Source: Paenibacillus_AA sp045062745 (GTDB lineage: Bacteria > Bacillota > Bacilli > Paenibacillales > NBRC-103111). Taken from it: a stretch of 64,000 nt of DNA. Both the position numbers and the translations under genes were made by a program. Positions within the stretch are counted from its first letter, which is position 1. Every line of letters starts with the position of its first letter. The notes below the pieces were generated by a model that did not search any database, was not told the DNA's origin, and saw only the letters and a program-made list of their open reading frames with translations. Positions 33,161 through 44,600 of the stretch are shown here, one piece after another. The stretch spans positions 1 through 64,000 of the forward strand of contig NZ_JBJGED010000014.1 of the NCBI RefSeq assembly GCF_045062745.1, given 5' to 3'.

Positions 33161-34066
33161 TTATTGTAGAGTCTGAAACAGCTTCTGGCCTTCCATGACC
33201 CAAGGGTAAATAAAAATCCGGAACGTATTCATAATCGGCAGCCCCGCGAGCACGAACAACACGTACGAGGTCGTTTCCTTCCGGCTGTCCTTGGCCAGCT
33301 CGAGCTTCTCCTTGTAATCCCGAATGCGCGTGCGAAGCAAAGCGTAATAGCTGTCGCTCTCGTACAGGCGCATCGAATTGACCGTCTCGGCGAAGCTGTA
33401 GGCTTCATCGGTACCGAGCCGTTCTTTGAAACGGCGGATCGCTTGATCGGCCCCCGAATACCACTCGTTCAGGAGCAGTTGGACGTCGCCCCGAATAATG
33501 CGAGTGAAGGGAAGACAGCGGGCCAGCTTCTGATGCAGGCTTTGCTTCGAACCGTTGTAATAGAGCAGTTGGTTGCTGAGCGCGTAAATTTCCTTCATGA
33601 TGAGCTGCCCGCGCTGCTTGCCGATCGACTCCAGCAGCATCCGGTCCGCACTGGCGAACACGAGGACAATCGCGCCGACCAGCATGACGTACACCGGCTG
33701 AACGAGCCCTTCCCAGACGTGCAGCCGCCACATGGCCGTGCCGGCGCCTAGAAGAATGCATGCGAACGCCAATGCGACACGCCGGCCGATTTCGAGTCCC
33801 ACCGGGTCCGCTTGGAACCCGCTCCTCGCGAGCAGTTGCCTTCTATGCTCCAAGGCCGGCGAATCGAGCCGAATCCCCAGCACCTTCAGCCAACCGGCCG
33901 GATAATCTTTTCGCCGGAGCAGCTTGTTCCACTTCAGCACGGGCCACCGGCCCCTTCTGCGCGGCCATGCGGCCAGGAGCTTGTACAGCGCCACGAATAC
34001 CAGGACGAACAAGGCCGCCAGACTCAATTGCTCCAACCAAAACCATTGCAGGGCAACGGTATTCAT
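33161..34066 (-). CDS. TadC-like pilus platform protein
   Basis: A 301-residue protein with membrane helices at about residues 12-30, 93-110, 117-137 and 273-292 around a cytoplasmic helical domain (about 140-270). This is the GspF/T2SF plan of the TadC inner-membrane platform. The match of sequence motifs is weak, and the call leans on topology and on its place directly after tadB. GAAAGGAG precedes the ATG at some distance (12 bases). Confidence 0.82.
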   Translation of the reverse strand: MNTVALQWFWLEQLSLAALFVLVFVALYKLLAAWPRRRGRWPVLKWNKLLRRKDYPAGWLKVLGIRLDSPALEHRRQLLARSGFQADPVGLEIGRRVALAFACILLGAGTAMWRLHVWEGLVQPVYVMLVGAIVLVFASADRMLLESIGKQRGQLIMKEIYALSNQLLYYNGSKQSLHQKLARCLPFTRIIRGDVQLLLNEWYSGADQAIRRFKERLGTDEAYSFAETVNSMRLYESDSYYALLRTRIRDYKEKLELAKDSRKETTSYVLFVLAGLPIMNTFRIFIYPWVMEGQKLFQTLQ

Positions 34067-34097
34067 GCCACCATCTCTCTCCTTTCTTCTGACTTCC

Positions 34098-35069
34098 CTA
34101 CATGCGGCGAATCGACAAGTAAATGCCCATCAGGAACGATCCGAAAATGAGCATGCCGCCATCCAGTACCATATTGCGGCCCGCCGCATCCTCCACATAG
34201 TAGTGCCAGGCATTCGTAAAATTCAGCTTGAAGTTGATGCCTAAGAATAGGATTAGGAATAAGATCGAGGTAAAGCTGGCGAGACGAATTTCTAGCAGCC
34301 GGTTGCGCTCGGCTTGATCCGCTCTCTGTGCACGGCGCATATCGTCGATGAGTTCCTTGAGACTGTCTCCGATTTCATTGCCTTCGGTCAGGCCGACTCT
34401 CATTATGTTGGCAAAATAAACGGCCCAAGCATGTCCCAGCGTAACCGTCAAAATCCGGAGGCTGTCGTCAACGCTGCGGCTCGTCGTTAAGTTGTGGTGC
34501 AACTGCTCGAAAACCGCCTTCATCGGGTAGAGCATCCGGCTCTCCTCGAGCGAGATTCGCAACGCCGTTCGGATGTTGCGCCCGCCGGAGACGAGATAGT
34601 ATTGATAGAACAATTCGACCGCGGGGAGAAATTCCAATCTCGCCCGCATCTGCAACGTTAAGAGCTTCATTCGTAGAATCACGTACGGCATAGCGCCCAG
34701 TAAAATACAGAACGAAACGATGCCTTTTATGCTATGGAACAAAAGCGCTCCAGTCACCACGCCGCCTACGGCAAGGAGCACCGTCATGTACAAAAACCAG
34801 CCGATGGACATCCTCGAACCGATAGATTCGAGCATATCGGTCAGATGCCGGTGAAGCCCATTGTATCGCGTCATGTAGCGGGTAAGCTTGTTCGACCACG
34901 TCGATTCATGTACGTAAGCGAGCCTATAGCGTGCGGTCGAACGCCGGATCATCGTCTGCAGCAGCGTTCGTGCGGACAAGTAGAGGAGCAGGAATAGGAC
35001 CGTTATGAATCCGACCTGTACGATCATGAAAAATACAGGCTCTTGCGGTGCACCGAACCACGTCAGCAC
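34098..35069 (-). CDS. TadB-like pilus platform protein
   Basis: A 323-residue protein with N-terminal helix (about residues 14-32), two central helices (about 90-125) and a T2SF domain with the motif YYLVSGGRNIRTALRISLEESRMLYPMKAVFEQLHHNL, then two C-terminal helices. LKELIDDMRRAQRADQAERNRLLEIRLASF is the usual second part of the T2SF fold. GTG 35069 overlaps the end of tadA by seven bases; ATG 35027 is a possible alternative start. Forms the membrane platform with TadC. Confidence 0.87.
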   Translation of the reverse strand: MLTWFGAPQEPVFFMIVQVGFITVLFLLLYLSARTLLQTMIRRSTARYRLAYVHESTWSNKLTRYMTRYNGLHRHLTDMLESIGSRMSIGWFLYMTVLLAVGGVVTGALLFHSIKGIVSFCILLGAMPYVILRMKLLTLQMRARLEFLPAVELFYQYYLVSGGRNIRTALRISLEESRMLYPMKAVFEQLHHNLTTSRSVDDSLRILTVTLGHAWAVYFANIMRVGLTEGNEIGDSLKELIDDMRRAQRADQAERNRLLEIRLASFTSILFLILFLGINFKLNFTNAWHYYVEDAAGRNMVLDGGMLIFGSFLMGIYLSIRRM

Positions 35070-36481
35070 GATTCGATCAATCCCATCTCCTGCAGTCTCG
35101 CATTGCCTTCCGGATCCAGCCTGCGAATTCGGGCCGCCGCCCGAGCCGACAGACGGTCCAGGTACTGCCATGCATCCGCCGCATAGTCGTACCGGACAAT
35201 ATCCCTGACCCGCACCGCCCCTTCCACGTACTCATACTCCCCGATTCGCAGCAGCTTGCGCTTGCCGTTCACGAGGCCCATCTCCAGCCCGATCTGCGTC
35301 ACGTATTCCGTAATCCGCTTCGTCAGCCGGTCCGGGTTCATCCCGCGCCGGTCGAGCATGCACATGTCGGTAATCGCATCCGGCACATCCTCCAGCTCGT
35401 TCACATGCACGGAAGTGATGCTGCCCTCATGCCCGCGCGTACAAGCCCGGACATACAGATTCGCGTCGTCGTCCCGAATTTCGGCGTGACAGATTCGCTT
35501 CGGCGATTGCCGCAGCGCCAGCTTGAACGCTTGGCCGCCCGAATGGACCCGATCTTCTTCATCGACCTCGTACTCAATGATGTTCTTGTTCGGAAAATCG
35601 CGCTTCAGCATGAGCTCGAACCGGGACTCGATCGTGATCAGCCGTTCGGAATCGGGCAGCTCGGCGATCAGCGCCTTGATCAAATTCGTCTTGCCGGAAT
35701 TCGTCGGCCCGGTAACGACCATATTGAAGCTGCTGCGCAGCATCGTAAGCAAAATGAAGCTCATCGGCTCGGTCATCGTGGCGTATTCTTCCCGGCAGAG
35801 CGTACTAAGATTGAAGTAATTCATTGTATAAAACCGGATTGTGAGCGTGGGCTCCGCCGTGAAACCGAACCCGGTCAGCGTCACCCGGGACCCGTCCTTC
35901 AGGGCCACCTCCGCCCAACGCTTGCGCGGGTTGATCACTTCGTTGTTGAACAAGACGAGATTTTGCTGAATGCGCTCCACGTCGCGAATCGACTGAAACT
36001 TGTAGATCGACGGAATCGCCCGCCCTTGTCGGACCTCGAAGATGTCTCTGCCTACGACTTGGATCTCCTCCAGCCCTTCCCGGTTTTTCAGGATCAGCTC
36101 CAGGATATTCAGGCCGATCACTTCGGCGAACACCGCCTCCGCTAATGTCGCGTACAGCTTGCCGGGAGGTTGAACATGCGTCAGCCGCTTCTTCGCCAGC
36201 TGATCGTTCACAATCGCGAGGAATTGTCCCCGTTCCTGCTCATATCCGAGCACCGCCCGATTCAAGGCTTCGCTATACTGCTGCTTCTCCTGCTCCGTGC
36301 GGCCGCGCGACGCCGTGAGTACGCCCCGAATCTCTTCCACGCATTGCTCGAATTCCGATAAGCTGCGTACCGTAGCCTCCTGCTCGCGGTCAGCAGCCGG
36401 ATCTGCCGGATGGCTCGTCGCGGCCGAGTAAGCCAACAGGGAGAATTTCGTTTCCGGCGGCACGCCGTCGACTGCGCTCAA
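35063..36481 (-). CDS. TadA/CpaF pilus assembly ATPase
   Basis: A 472-residue ATPase of the secretion superfamily. N-terminal domain (about 1-200) followed by Walker A GPTNSGKTNL (about residues 262-271), the Asp box ITIESRFELML, the Walker B-like and Arg region KRICHAEIRDDDA, and the His box in GHEGSITSVHVNE. It powers polymerisation of Flp-type pili. The TTG start overlaps the tadZ stop (TTGA), the only start that avoids a long unsupported overlap with tadZ. The frame is open much further upstream as a shadow of tadZ. Confidence 0.92.
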   Translation of the reverse strand: MSAVDGVPPETKFSLLAYSAATSHPADPAADREQEATVRSLSEFEQCVEEIRGVLTASRGRTEQEKQQYSEALNRAVLGYEQERGQFLAIVNDQLAKKRLTHVQPPGKLYATLAEAVFAEVIGLNILELILKNREGLEEIQVVGRDIFEVRQGRAIPSIYKFQSIRDVERIQQNLVLFNNEVINPRKRWAEVALKDGSRVTLTGFGFTAEPTLTIRFYTMNYFNLSTLCREEYATMTEPMSFILLTMLRSSFNMVVTGPTNSGKTNLIKALIAELPDSERLITIESRFELMLKRDFPNKNIIEYEVDEEDRVHSGGQAFKLALRQSPKRICHAEIRDDDANLYVRACTRGHEGSITSVHVNELEDVPDAITDMCMLDRRGMNPDRLTKRITEYVTQIGLEMGLVNGKRKLLRIGEYEYVEGAVRVRDIVRYDYAADAWQYLDRLSARAAARIRRLDPEGNARLQEMGLIESC

Positions 36482-37734
36482 GCCTCCCACTTCGTAGTCC
36501 TCCCTTTTCCATGGAAAATACCGAGGGCGTCCCATAAGCGGCGAAAGGTGGAAGGCGAAGCGGTGACGGGCTTCCGGTTCAACTGATGGTACCGGATAAT
36601 CGCGTCGGCGATTTCCCTCAGCTCCTTCTCGATCGGATGCGGCTGCAGCAGCAGGTCGACGAGCTTCCCTTGGTTCAAATAGTCCGATACAGCCGGATAG
36701 CGATGGACTTGTCCGAATACATGAAGTCCGGTTTCCCGGCGAATGTCCTTCAGCCGGAGCGCACCCGCTCCCCCTTGCTTGTCGGTCTGGGTAACGATGA
36801 GGTCGAACGCCGAAGGCATTAGACCGAAGGATGCGCTCAGGCTGTGCAGCCACCGGTTCGTATCCTCCTGAAAATGCGCCAGCTCGTTCGTCGTGATCCA
36901 GTACTTGCTGTCCGCCTCGAGCATTGCCCCGAGCGTCCCCGCATTGTCCCAATAGGCATTCGCCTCCACGACGCACAGGTCGAACGCCGATCGGGCGATT
37001 TTCAATAAATGGGCGATGTCCTCCAGCGTGAAATACTCCGCCTGCTCCCGGATCATATTGCCGTACAGCACCTGCAGCTGGGCTACGCCATGGACGGATT
37101 CGCACGCCTGGAGCAGTCTTTCGGGGGTCAGGCTCTTCGAGCGCAGCTCCGCCCGCAGGTGGTCGAGCGTAGTGCCCGGGCGTTCGCGGCCCAAATACCG
37201 ATGCAGCTTGGAGCTCTTCAGGTTCAAGCAAATGTAGCCGATCCGATGCGTCGTCTGCCGGGCCAGCTGCACCGCCGTTCCGAACGAGATGAGAGTCGTA
37301 CCGATGTTCGGCGTCGATCCGATGAACAAAAGAAGCTTCGAGCCTCCCATCCGCAGAACAGGCGGAATGCCGATCATATGCTCCAGCAGCTGCTGCACGA
37401 TCATCTCCTTCGTCCGGTGGGGCGACACCCAGAAGTAGCCGTTCGCGAGGCAAGTCTTCATCCAACGCTCGTTCAACTGCCGGTTGTGATGATCGCTTAG
37501 TAGCACCGAGATCAGCACGCTCGGTTGCCGCTCCTTCAAGCTCTCCACATACTCGCCGAACGAACTGAAATCGAAGTATCGATCGGACAGCACGACGTGC
37601 TGAATATCCTGCCGCTCTATGGCGCTCAACAGCTCATGAGGCTCCGTGTAGGCATCAAACCGGGTATCTCCTCCTTTTCGGTTCGTCAGCCACCTTTGAT
37701 TCAGATCGTCGTCCTTGGACAACAAGACCAGCAT
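36478..37734 (-). CDS. TadZ/CpaE-like protein with degenerate P-loop
   Basis: A 418-residue protein: receiver-like N-terminal domain (about 1-120) and a MinD/ParA-like domain (about 130-380). The nucleotide loop reads GSTPNIGTTL where active members have GKGGVGKT/S, so both the signature and the P-loop lysines are missing. CpaE/TadZ proteins place pilus machinery at a cell site, and some are known to have atypical P-loops. AGGAGGAGG precedes ATG 37734. It follows cpaB by 39 bases and overlaps tadA. Confidence 0.85.
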   Translation of the reverse strand: MLVLLSKDDDLNQRWLTNRKGGDTRFDAYTEPHELLSAIERQDIQHVVLSDRYFDFSSFGEYVESLKERQPSVLISVLLSDHHNRQLNERWMKTCLANGYFWVSPHRTKEMIVQQLLEHMIGIPPVLRMGGSKLLLFIGSTPNIGTTLISFGTAVQLARQTTHRIGYICLNLKSSKLHRYLGRERPGTTLDHLRAELRSKSLTPERLLQACESVHGVAQLQVLYGNMIREQAEYFTLEDIAHLLKIARSAFDLCVVEANAYWDNAGTLGAMLEADSKYWITTNELAHFQEDTNRWLHSLSASFGLMPSAFDLIVTQTDKQGGAGALRLKDIRRETGLHVFGQVHRYPAVSDYLNQGKLVDLLLQPHPIEKELREIADAIIRYHQLNRKPVTASPSTFRRLWDALGIFHGKGRTTKWEA

Positions 37735-37773
37735 GAGCGCTTCACCTCCTCCTTTATGATTCGAGTCATCCTG

Positions 37774-38493
37774 TTAAGGCTTCCTCAAGTTATCCTCTCC
37801 CAGCGCGTATGATGCGGTCAGCGCGATGACGAGCTTCGCCTTCTTCGTCTTGCAATACCCGTCGATCGTGAGCCATTCCTCCCCCGTCAGATTCAGATTG
37901 ATCTGATCGATCGTCCCGTTGGCCTCCCTCCTGGAGGCGTACATGCGCTCCGCGTCGGAATTAAGCTTGGACGTCAGGTTGGAGTTCTTCGGATTGTCCA
38001 CCTCAATGTTGGCGGACGACTTCACCGAAGCGACCGTAATCGCACGGTCGAACAGCTGGCGCGACTCCCCCTCTCCACCGGAAATGTAAAGCTCCACCTG
38101 ATCGCCGGCTCGTATACCGCCTGACAGCGATAGGATGTATTCCTTGGGGATGTGAAACGTGGATTGAGTCCGATTGGGGAGAAGGTGGAAGCGGTCCACC
38201 TTCCACTGCAGAATCGGCTCTTGCGTACCGAGCGGCACAACGGCTTCTCCTCCGACGATGGCGGACAGCTCCGTGACCATGCCTTCTTGGAAGGCACCGG
38301 CGACGATCGGCATCGCCTCTACCATGTCGGACGTGATCATCGTGCCGGAAGGGATGAAGCTCTTCGGTACGAGGATGCTTACGGTTTGCTGCAGCTCCAC
38401 CTGCTTCACTTGAAGCACGTACACTCCATAGACAAGCGCCCCGGCTAGAAGGGCTGCCGTCAGGCTGATGAGCAGGCTTCGCTTTCGATTCAT
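37774..38493 (-). CDS. CpaB/SAF-domain pilus assembly protein
   Basis: A 239-residue protein with an N-terminal membrane helix (about residues 8-26) and a SAF domain (ILVPKSFIPSGTMITSDMVE, about 40-100), followed by a beta-rich outer domain (SGGIRAGDQVELYISG). CpaB/RcpC proteins are periplasmic or wall-side parts of Tad pili. ATG 38493 has GGAGG eight bases upstream. First gene of the operon, below a promoter and a strong hairpin. Confidence 0.85.
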   Translation of the reverse strand: MNRKRSLLISLTAALLAGALVYGVYVLQVKQVELQQTVSILVPKSFIPSGTMITSDMVEAMPIVAGAFQEGMVTELSAIVGGEAVVPLGTQEPILQWKVDRFHLLPNRTQSTFHIPKEYILSLSGGIRAGDQVELYISGGEGESRQLFDRAITVASVKSSANIEVDNPKNSNLTSKLNSDAERMYASRREANGTIDQINLNLTGEEWLTIDGYCKTKKAKLVIALTASYALGEDNLRKP

Positions 38494-38523
38494 CGGTTTC
38501 ACCTCCAGAACTGCGATCGACGA

Positions 38524-38576
38524 CAAAAAGGACGCAAAACTGTACAGGCCGTGAAAGCCTGTAAGTTTGCGTCCTT
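38524..38576 (-). terminator. Terminator-like hairpin in the pilus operon leader
   Basis: Minus strand: AAGGACGCAAA with inner TACAGGC, a short loop, GCCTGTA and TTTGCGTCCTT, then TTTTTG. It has the full form of an intrinsic terminator but lies between the operon promoter (38608) and cpaB (38493), 31 bases before the start codon. Either a regulated attenuator or the end of the upstream transcript. Confidence 0.8.
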
Positions 38577-38607
38577 CGCAAACGAATGCAGTGAGAATTG
38601 TAGGGTT

Positions 38608-38636
38608 AATATATCATATTTGTTTGATATTGTAAA
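38608..38636 (-). promoter_or_regulatory. Promoter of the Tad-type operon
   Basis: Minus strand TTTACA (38631-38636), exactly 17 bases, TATATT (38608-38613), 115 bases before cpaB, in a strongly AT-rich stretch. Confidence 0.7.
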
Positions 38637-38645
38637 TTACTTTTT

Positions 38646-38662
38646 GCGACATGGTCCGTCAA
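38646..38662 (-). promoter_or_regulatory. Motif shared with the SLH-operon promoter
   Basis: Minus strand TTGACGGACCATGTCGC. The same 17 bases, with two changes, form the -35 and spacer of the promoter at 47281. Here TTGACG is followed after 17 bases by TAATTT, a second possible promoter overlapping the one at 38608-38636. Confidence 0.6.
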
Positions 38663-38667
38663 ACTTT

Positions 38668-41600
38668 TTATCGCTGGCGGTGCACCGTCACAATCTCCTG
38701 TGCATTTCCGATTATGTTGACCGGGACATCTCTCGCCTTCACGACCCCATTGGCGTACCGTACCTCAAAGTGAATCGGCACGACTCCTTCGGGCAAGCCT
38801 GCTGTTACGGACAAGAACCGCGGATCGAACAATTCTCCGGCAAACGTCCATGTCGAACCTTGCCGCACTAATTCAGTCGTGACGGTCAGCTCATTCCCGT
38901 CCAACCCTTCCGTAGTTAGCGTTGCTGTGACGCGGTCCACCGATGCCGCCGCTGTCGTCGAATCCAGCTGGAACCGTTCCCCTGAATAGAAGTCGAGCGG
39001 CACGACGGTCGTATTGTGTCCTCGCTCCGTGTGCAGCTCCAGCCATTGCGGTGTATGCCGTACCGCAGCCAGAAGCGTGAGTTCCTCCACTTGGATCGTT
39101 TTTGTCAAGGAACGCGACTCTACCGCATCCGACACGGTCAGTTTGACGGAATAGGCTCCCGGCAGCAATAACTGCTGCGAAGGTTGCTTCGCGCTGCTCG
39201 TGAAGAAAACGGAGCCGTCCGGCCTTCGGATTTCCCAAGAGTAGGTTAGGGAGTCCCCGTCCGGATCGGAGGACTGGTCCAGCAGCGTAACGACATCGCC
39301 CTCCCAGACAGGCTTCGGCGACCAATCGAACGCAGGCGAAGGCGGCCGGTTCGTCAGGAACCATTGCACAGGGGACCAATCCGACTCCAGCCCATACTGA
39401 TCCCAGCCCCGGACGCGGACCTGCAGCTTCAAGCCCGCGGGCAGGTTAACGCCCACTTGGTAGCTGAAGTCCGTGCCGGCGAACACACCCGACTGACTGA
39501 CGTTCAGAACCTCGCTGCCGTCCTCACGTCCGATCCATACTTGAAATTGCGAGAATACGGTCCCCGGTTCCGGGTCGGTCAGACGGAATCCGATGAGCGG
39601 CCGCAGTCCGCCCACCCCAGGATTCCCATACGTCCCGAGCGGTTGGGTGACCGCAGCGGAAGGCCTGGAGTTGATCAGCATCCACCCGATATTGGACCAA
39701 GCGGACACGGCGGAGCCATCGGTAGTCCTGACCTTCACCTGCAAAGGGACCCCAGTAGGCAAGTCGGTAGTGACCGTGAAGCTCTGCAAATTGGCCGTCG
39801 TATTCTGATTCATACCGGCGCTGTAGACCAGATTCCCGCTCGCATCCTGAATCAAAACATCGCCTCCCTGGAATACGGTGCCGGCATCGGCATCCACCTG
39901 TGTGAATTGAATTGTCGGGCGGCGATTCGCCTGGATGATGGTCGGTGCCGTTTGCGAGCCGCTCGGATACGTCAAAGTAACCGTAGGCGGGCTGTTCACT
40001 TGCATCCACCCGGTGTTCGACCATACGGACCATTCTTCTCCGTCGCTCACTTTCACTTGCACTTGCAGCTTGACCCCTATCGGCAGATCGATCGGAACCG
40101 TCCAAGAAGCCGTGCCGGAAGCCGTCCATTGCGGGCTCTCGCCGCTCTCGGCCACCAGCTGGCCGGACTCGTTCGTGATTTTGACGTGAAATCCTTTGAA
40201 GATGGTGCCGATTGTGTCGGCTTGGGTCCAGGTAATAGTAGGCCGCTTGGTGTAGATCAGATTCGGGGCGGCTTGCGTGCCGAACGGGAACGTCAATGAG
40301 GCGGTCGGCCGCGTATTCGGAGAGGGTGTGAAGCCGACTGTGACCGTTTGGGTGTATGGCGTGCTCCAGGCTCCGTATTCGTCCCGAACCGCCAGACTGA
40401 CCGTATATGTGCCGGTTTCAGCCGGCCGGGTCAGCTTGCTCTCCACATAAGTCCCGCTCGGGGAGATATACGAATATTTCCGTTCCATGATGCCGCGAGT
40501 GGCCCCATAATCGATTCCGGTGACATCGGGTGCGGAAAAGCTCCCCGCACTCACCCAACGATCCGGGTCGTAGCTCGTGTCCGTCCACCCGATCGTCCCG
40601 TCCCCGGCTACGTACAGGCTGAACTGCGCGACAGGCCGGCGGTGTACGATCAGCCGCTGCTGGAACGTATTGGAGTTCTGCCTGTAGCTGTCGAATACCA
40701 TGCTCGGATACCTGAAGTTCGGGTGAGGATCGTCTCTCGCCCGCAGGCTGATCCAATATTCGCCGACTTTATCGAACTCGAGCCGCTCGCTCGTGTACAT
40801 TTGTCCGTGCATGCCGGACACCCCTTGGTGGTTCATAAATTTGGGCGAGTGAGTAATCGACCATTGATACGTTCCGGCCCTAGGATCGCCTTCCGGGTCG
40901 GAGTACAGCAGGGAGTCGTATCGAACCTCAGCCCTAGCGGCGCCAGACTCCCAGATGGCGTAGTTCGTCAGCCATTCCAGACTGCTCGCTTGAACGATTT
41001 TGCTGGACATCGCCTTGAAGCCGACTCCCGGCTTATCCGAAAACGGGCCGAACTTGCCGCTCGGGAATGTCCCGTCCGTTACGTCGAAGTAGGGGACGCC
41101 CCCGACGAGTACTTCGATTCGGCTGCCGGTAGCGCGCACCTTGAAGCTGTAATCCGTATCCGGCTGTGCCGGCCAATTCGTGCTTTGCAAAACCGTTCTG
41201 CTCCCGCCAACGTAACGCGACAGGTATAAACTCGATCCGTCCGTCTCCACCGCATACCGATTGCGCGGATCGCTCATCCGGAAAGAGAGGCCGGCCAGGT
41301 CACGATCTTGCTGCGGTTTTCGCATGGTCAAAGTGAAGTTTATTTCCGCATCGGCTAGTGGCGTATCGGACATAAACTGACCTATTCTGAATCCTTTATA
41401 GGCCTCATTCGTGTTAACCGGTCCTGTATCTAGGAAGACCCACCTGTCGTAACTAGGCGCACTGCCGCAAGAGCAGAGGAAGTTTCCACTGTACATGGAC
41501 ATGTAGAGACCGTCTCCGACGAACTGACCATACATCTTATCAGTCGTCTTTCGTTCGTCTGCTCCAAAATAGCCGGTCTTCCACCACATTCGCTGACCTG

Positions 41601-44600
41601 CATGCAGGTTATAGGATTCGCATGTACCGCTGGCCGTGTAAGTACACCATCCGCCTCCCGTTGCTCCGGATGGAGTTTGATAGAACGGATTCGACCAATA
41701 GTTGATCCAGTTGGCGATTTCGGGACCGTTCCACTTCGCACCGGATCCATCCATCATGACCACCTCGTAATGGGTCGTCCATGACGGATTGTAGATATTG
41801 AAGGATCGCATATACGCCTGCTTCGTGAAGGGATTGTAGACCAATACCGGATCGTTCTCCATCGGAAAATGATACGGTTGCATAGAATCATATCTGGGCG
41901 AGCTGCCTGCCAGCTTGGCAGATTTGATATACGTCCCCGCATTCAAATCAAATTTGACTACCCACATCCCAGTAGGCGCATCCGGGTTTAAGGCGTTATC
42001 CATGTACTCCGGTGAAGTGGAGCCCGGAGCATAACATTTGACTTGCATGTAACCGATGATGTTTCCCTCATCGTCCCAGTAAGGTCCGCTGGCCCCATAA
42101 GGCCCAACCCATTGGCAGCTATACGTCTTCGGCGTAGATGAGACAACTTGTCCGTAATAATTTTTATAGTAGTACGAAAACGTCTGAACAAAGGATGGAA
42201 TCTGAAGCGATCCGGAACTAACAATGGCTCCATCCGGTGAGATGATGGCATAGCTGTGCAGCGATCCGTTTGACGGATCACGATACACGATCTCCAGATG
42301 ATTCCCACGCGCGCTGTATGTATAGTAGTTAGCATAGTAAGAATAGAGCGGCATGGAGCCGATCATGGAATACTGGTAAGTTGAATTATAACTACTCGGT
42401 ATGGGATGGCTCTTCCCGTCATCCAGTAAATCTCCAGTAACCGCATCAAATTGTGCAATCTGCAGCTTCGGTGGGTCGTACTTGGTCAAGTACGTTTGAT
42501 ACTCGTAGCAATCACCGTTATCATCACAGGAGTATGCATTTCCCCAGTACATACTGTTTGGCGCAGCTGCAGAATACAGAACGTAAATTTTATCGCCCAC
42601 GAGGGTTGTACTATACTTCACGATTGAATGTGGTCTATCGTACCACACGCCGTTCGGATACCCCCCGCTTGCGTACAAGGAAACGTTCGGATACCGACTA
42701 TCTAAGACCGTTCCACCGCCTGCTGGAAAAGCCAAATCATAGGGATTGACTCCATTGGCCCAGTGGTGTGTCCATTCGTACTGGGTCTGGCTACCATTCT
42801 GAAACGGCGTGCTATACGAGCTGTAGGTCGGGATCCGGCCCTTGTTGTAAGCCATTAAATACTTTTGCTCTCCTATTGCCGCCCAGAAGTAAATGTGGCT
42901 TTTAGTCGTTTGTATCGAATCGCTCCATTGATACGGTTGGAGCGATGCATTCGGATCGACTGGCGTTTTTACAACAAACTTATTACTTACGACCGGCGGC
43001 AAGAGCAAGGGTTGGCTGCGTGAAGAGTCCACGGAAGTCATGCCCTTGTAGGCTGTAAATCCATTGGGACCAAACCCGCCATCGGAAATGGCAGAGAAAA
43101 ACGAATAACTATAGTTTGGACTTGATGGCCCCGTCCACTGACTTTTGGATAGCGGGTACTGCACCTCTAAGTGTTTACCGAGCCCGGAGAGTAGGGTGCC
43201 GTTCGTGACGGACCAGGAGTAGTTCTTCTTCTCCAGCATGTTGGTTGAGTTCGTCTCGTACAAGTTCCAGCCGTATACCGTATTGGCGCTATAGGTATTA
43301 AGCGGATTGAGATCGGGTTGAGGGTTTTTGCCGGAAATCGTGAATTCGACGTTCGGCGCGAGGTTCAGCACATCGATTGTCAGCGTAGTGTTCGCTTGTG
43401 TCGAAGAGGCCGATCCGCATCGCCCGTAGTCTTCGCACACCGTGACATCGAGCAAATACTTGCCCACTTTGGTCGGCGTGAATGCGGCTTTGGTCATTGT
43501 CCCCGGTAAATGGATCCATCCATCGTTGGCAAATCCGTCATTGGCCGCGTCGTACTTGTAGCGGTAGGTCGCGCTCACAAGCAGATCGCCGTCCGGGCTG
43601 TACGATTTGTTATACATGTCGATGGATTGGTGCCGTATGCCGAAGGGAGGGACATCCAGCTTGCCGATGGGCGGGAGGTCCGGCTGAACGGTAATGCTGC
43701 ATACGGAGGGGCTCAAAGACTTGAGCGGGGGCGAACCGTTATCCCATACGTGCAAGGAGGCTTGGACGGTGATGTCGCTAGTCGTGCCGTTCGTATAGGA
43801 AGGGAGCTTGTTCGTCCATTCGTTTCGGGCGTGATCGATCTGCCGGCCAGCCGGACTGTAGCTTTGACTGGCACTGAAGAGGCTGGCAGCCACGGGCCGG
43901 TTCTCCTTCACCAGAGGGGGACAGGTCGCAATAGGCACGGGATTAGGCGCAATGACGTCCACCATCGTATAGGCGGTATAGCTTGCACCGGCGCTGTCCG
44001 TCATGGTGGCGTAGATGCCGTGAGCACCAACCGTATCGGCGGTAATGTTCCGCAGCGATTCCTGCCCTGGTACGAAGCCGTATACGTTTGGCAGATTCTT
44101 GACCCAAATGTCGGTTCGATTGAAGTCCCAGCCCGTAAAGGTTAGGCTGTCGTTCTCGGGGTCGCTAGGCGATGGAGGGGACGATGTGGGGTCCTGAATA
44201 ACCCTCGCCTGAATTTTGGCCCCTTGGAGCACTTGCATTAAGGGCGTGCGGCTCGTATTGTCGCCTTCCATGAACCATCCGATCTTGAAATAGGGCGGGC
44301 TGTTCGTCCCGTTCACCGTTAACGTTTTCTCGATCCAATCGGTCTCTCCGCAGGTGCCCTTGATCTTCATGCTAACCGTTACGGTACCTAGGCCGATAGG
44401 GGGTGTGGGGTAATTGCCAGGGTGGCTGAAGGGCAGCTCTTGGGTTTTGCTCGTTTGCTTAGGCGCTGTCCAAGTCGATGATGCCCTCGTTAACTTGAAG
44501 CTGTGCTCCGTATACGTGCAGCCGGCGGTTGTGGCGATGTTCTTCGGCACCAGCTTGAACGGGTCCTTGAAGTTAATAATGGAGGGGATGATGTCGAAAT

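Noticed and set aside
36482..37465. Upstream extension of the tadA frame to about 800 residues
   Set aside because: The extra 328 residues are a shadow of the tadZ gene in another frame, rich in Arg and Ala and lacking any known fold.
38524..38640. Cyclic-di-GMP riboswitch before the pilus operon
   Set aside because: GGACGCAAA recalls the GEMM-I core, but both arms pair completely in one long terminator stem and the other conserved GEMM parts are missing.
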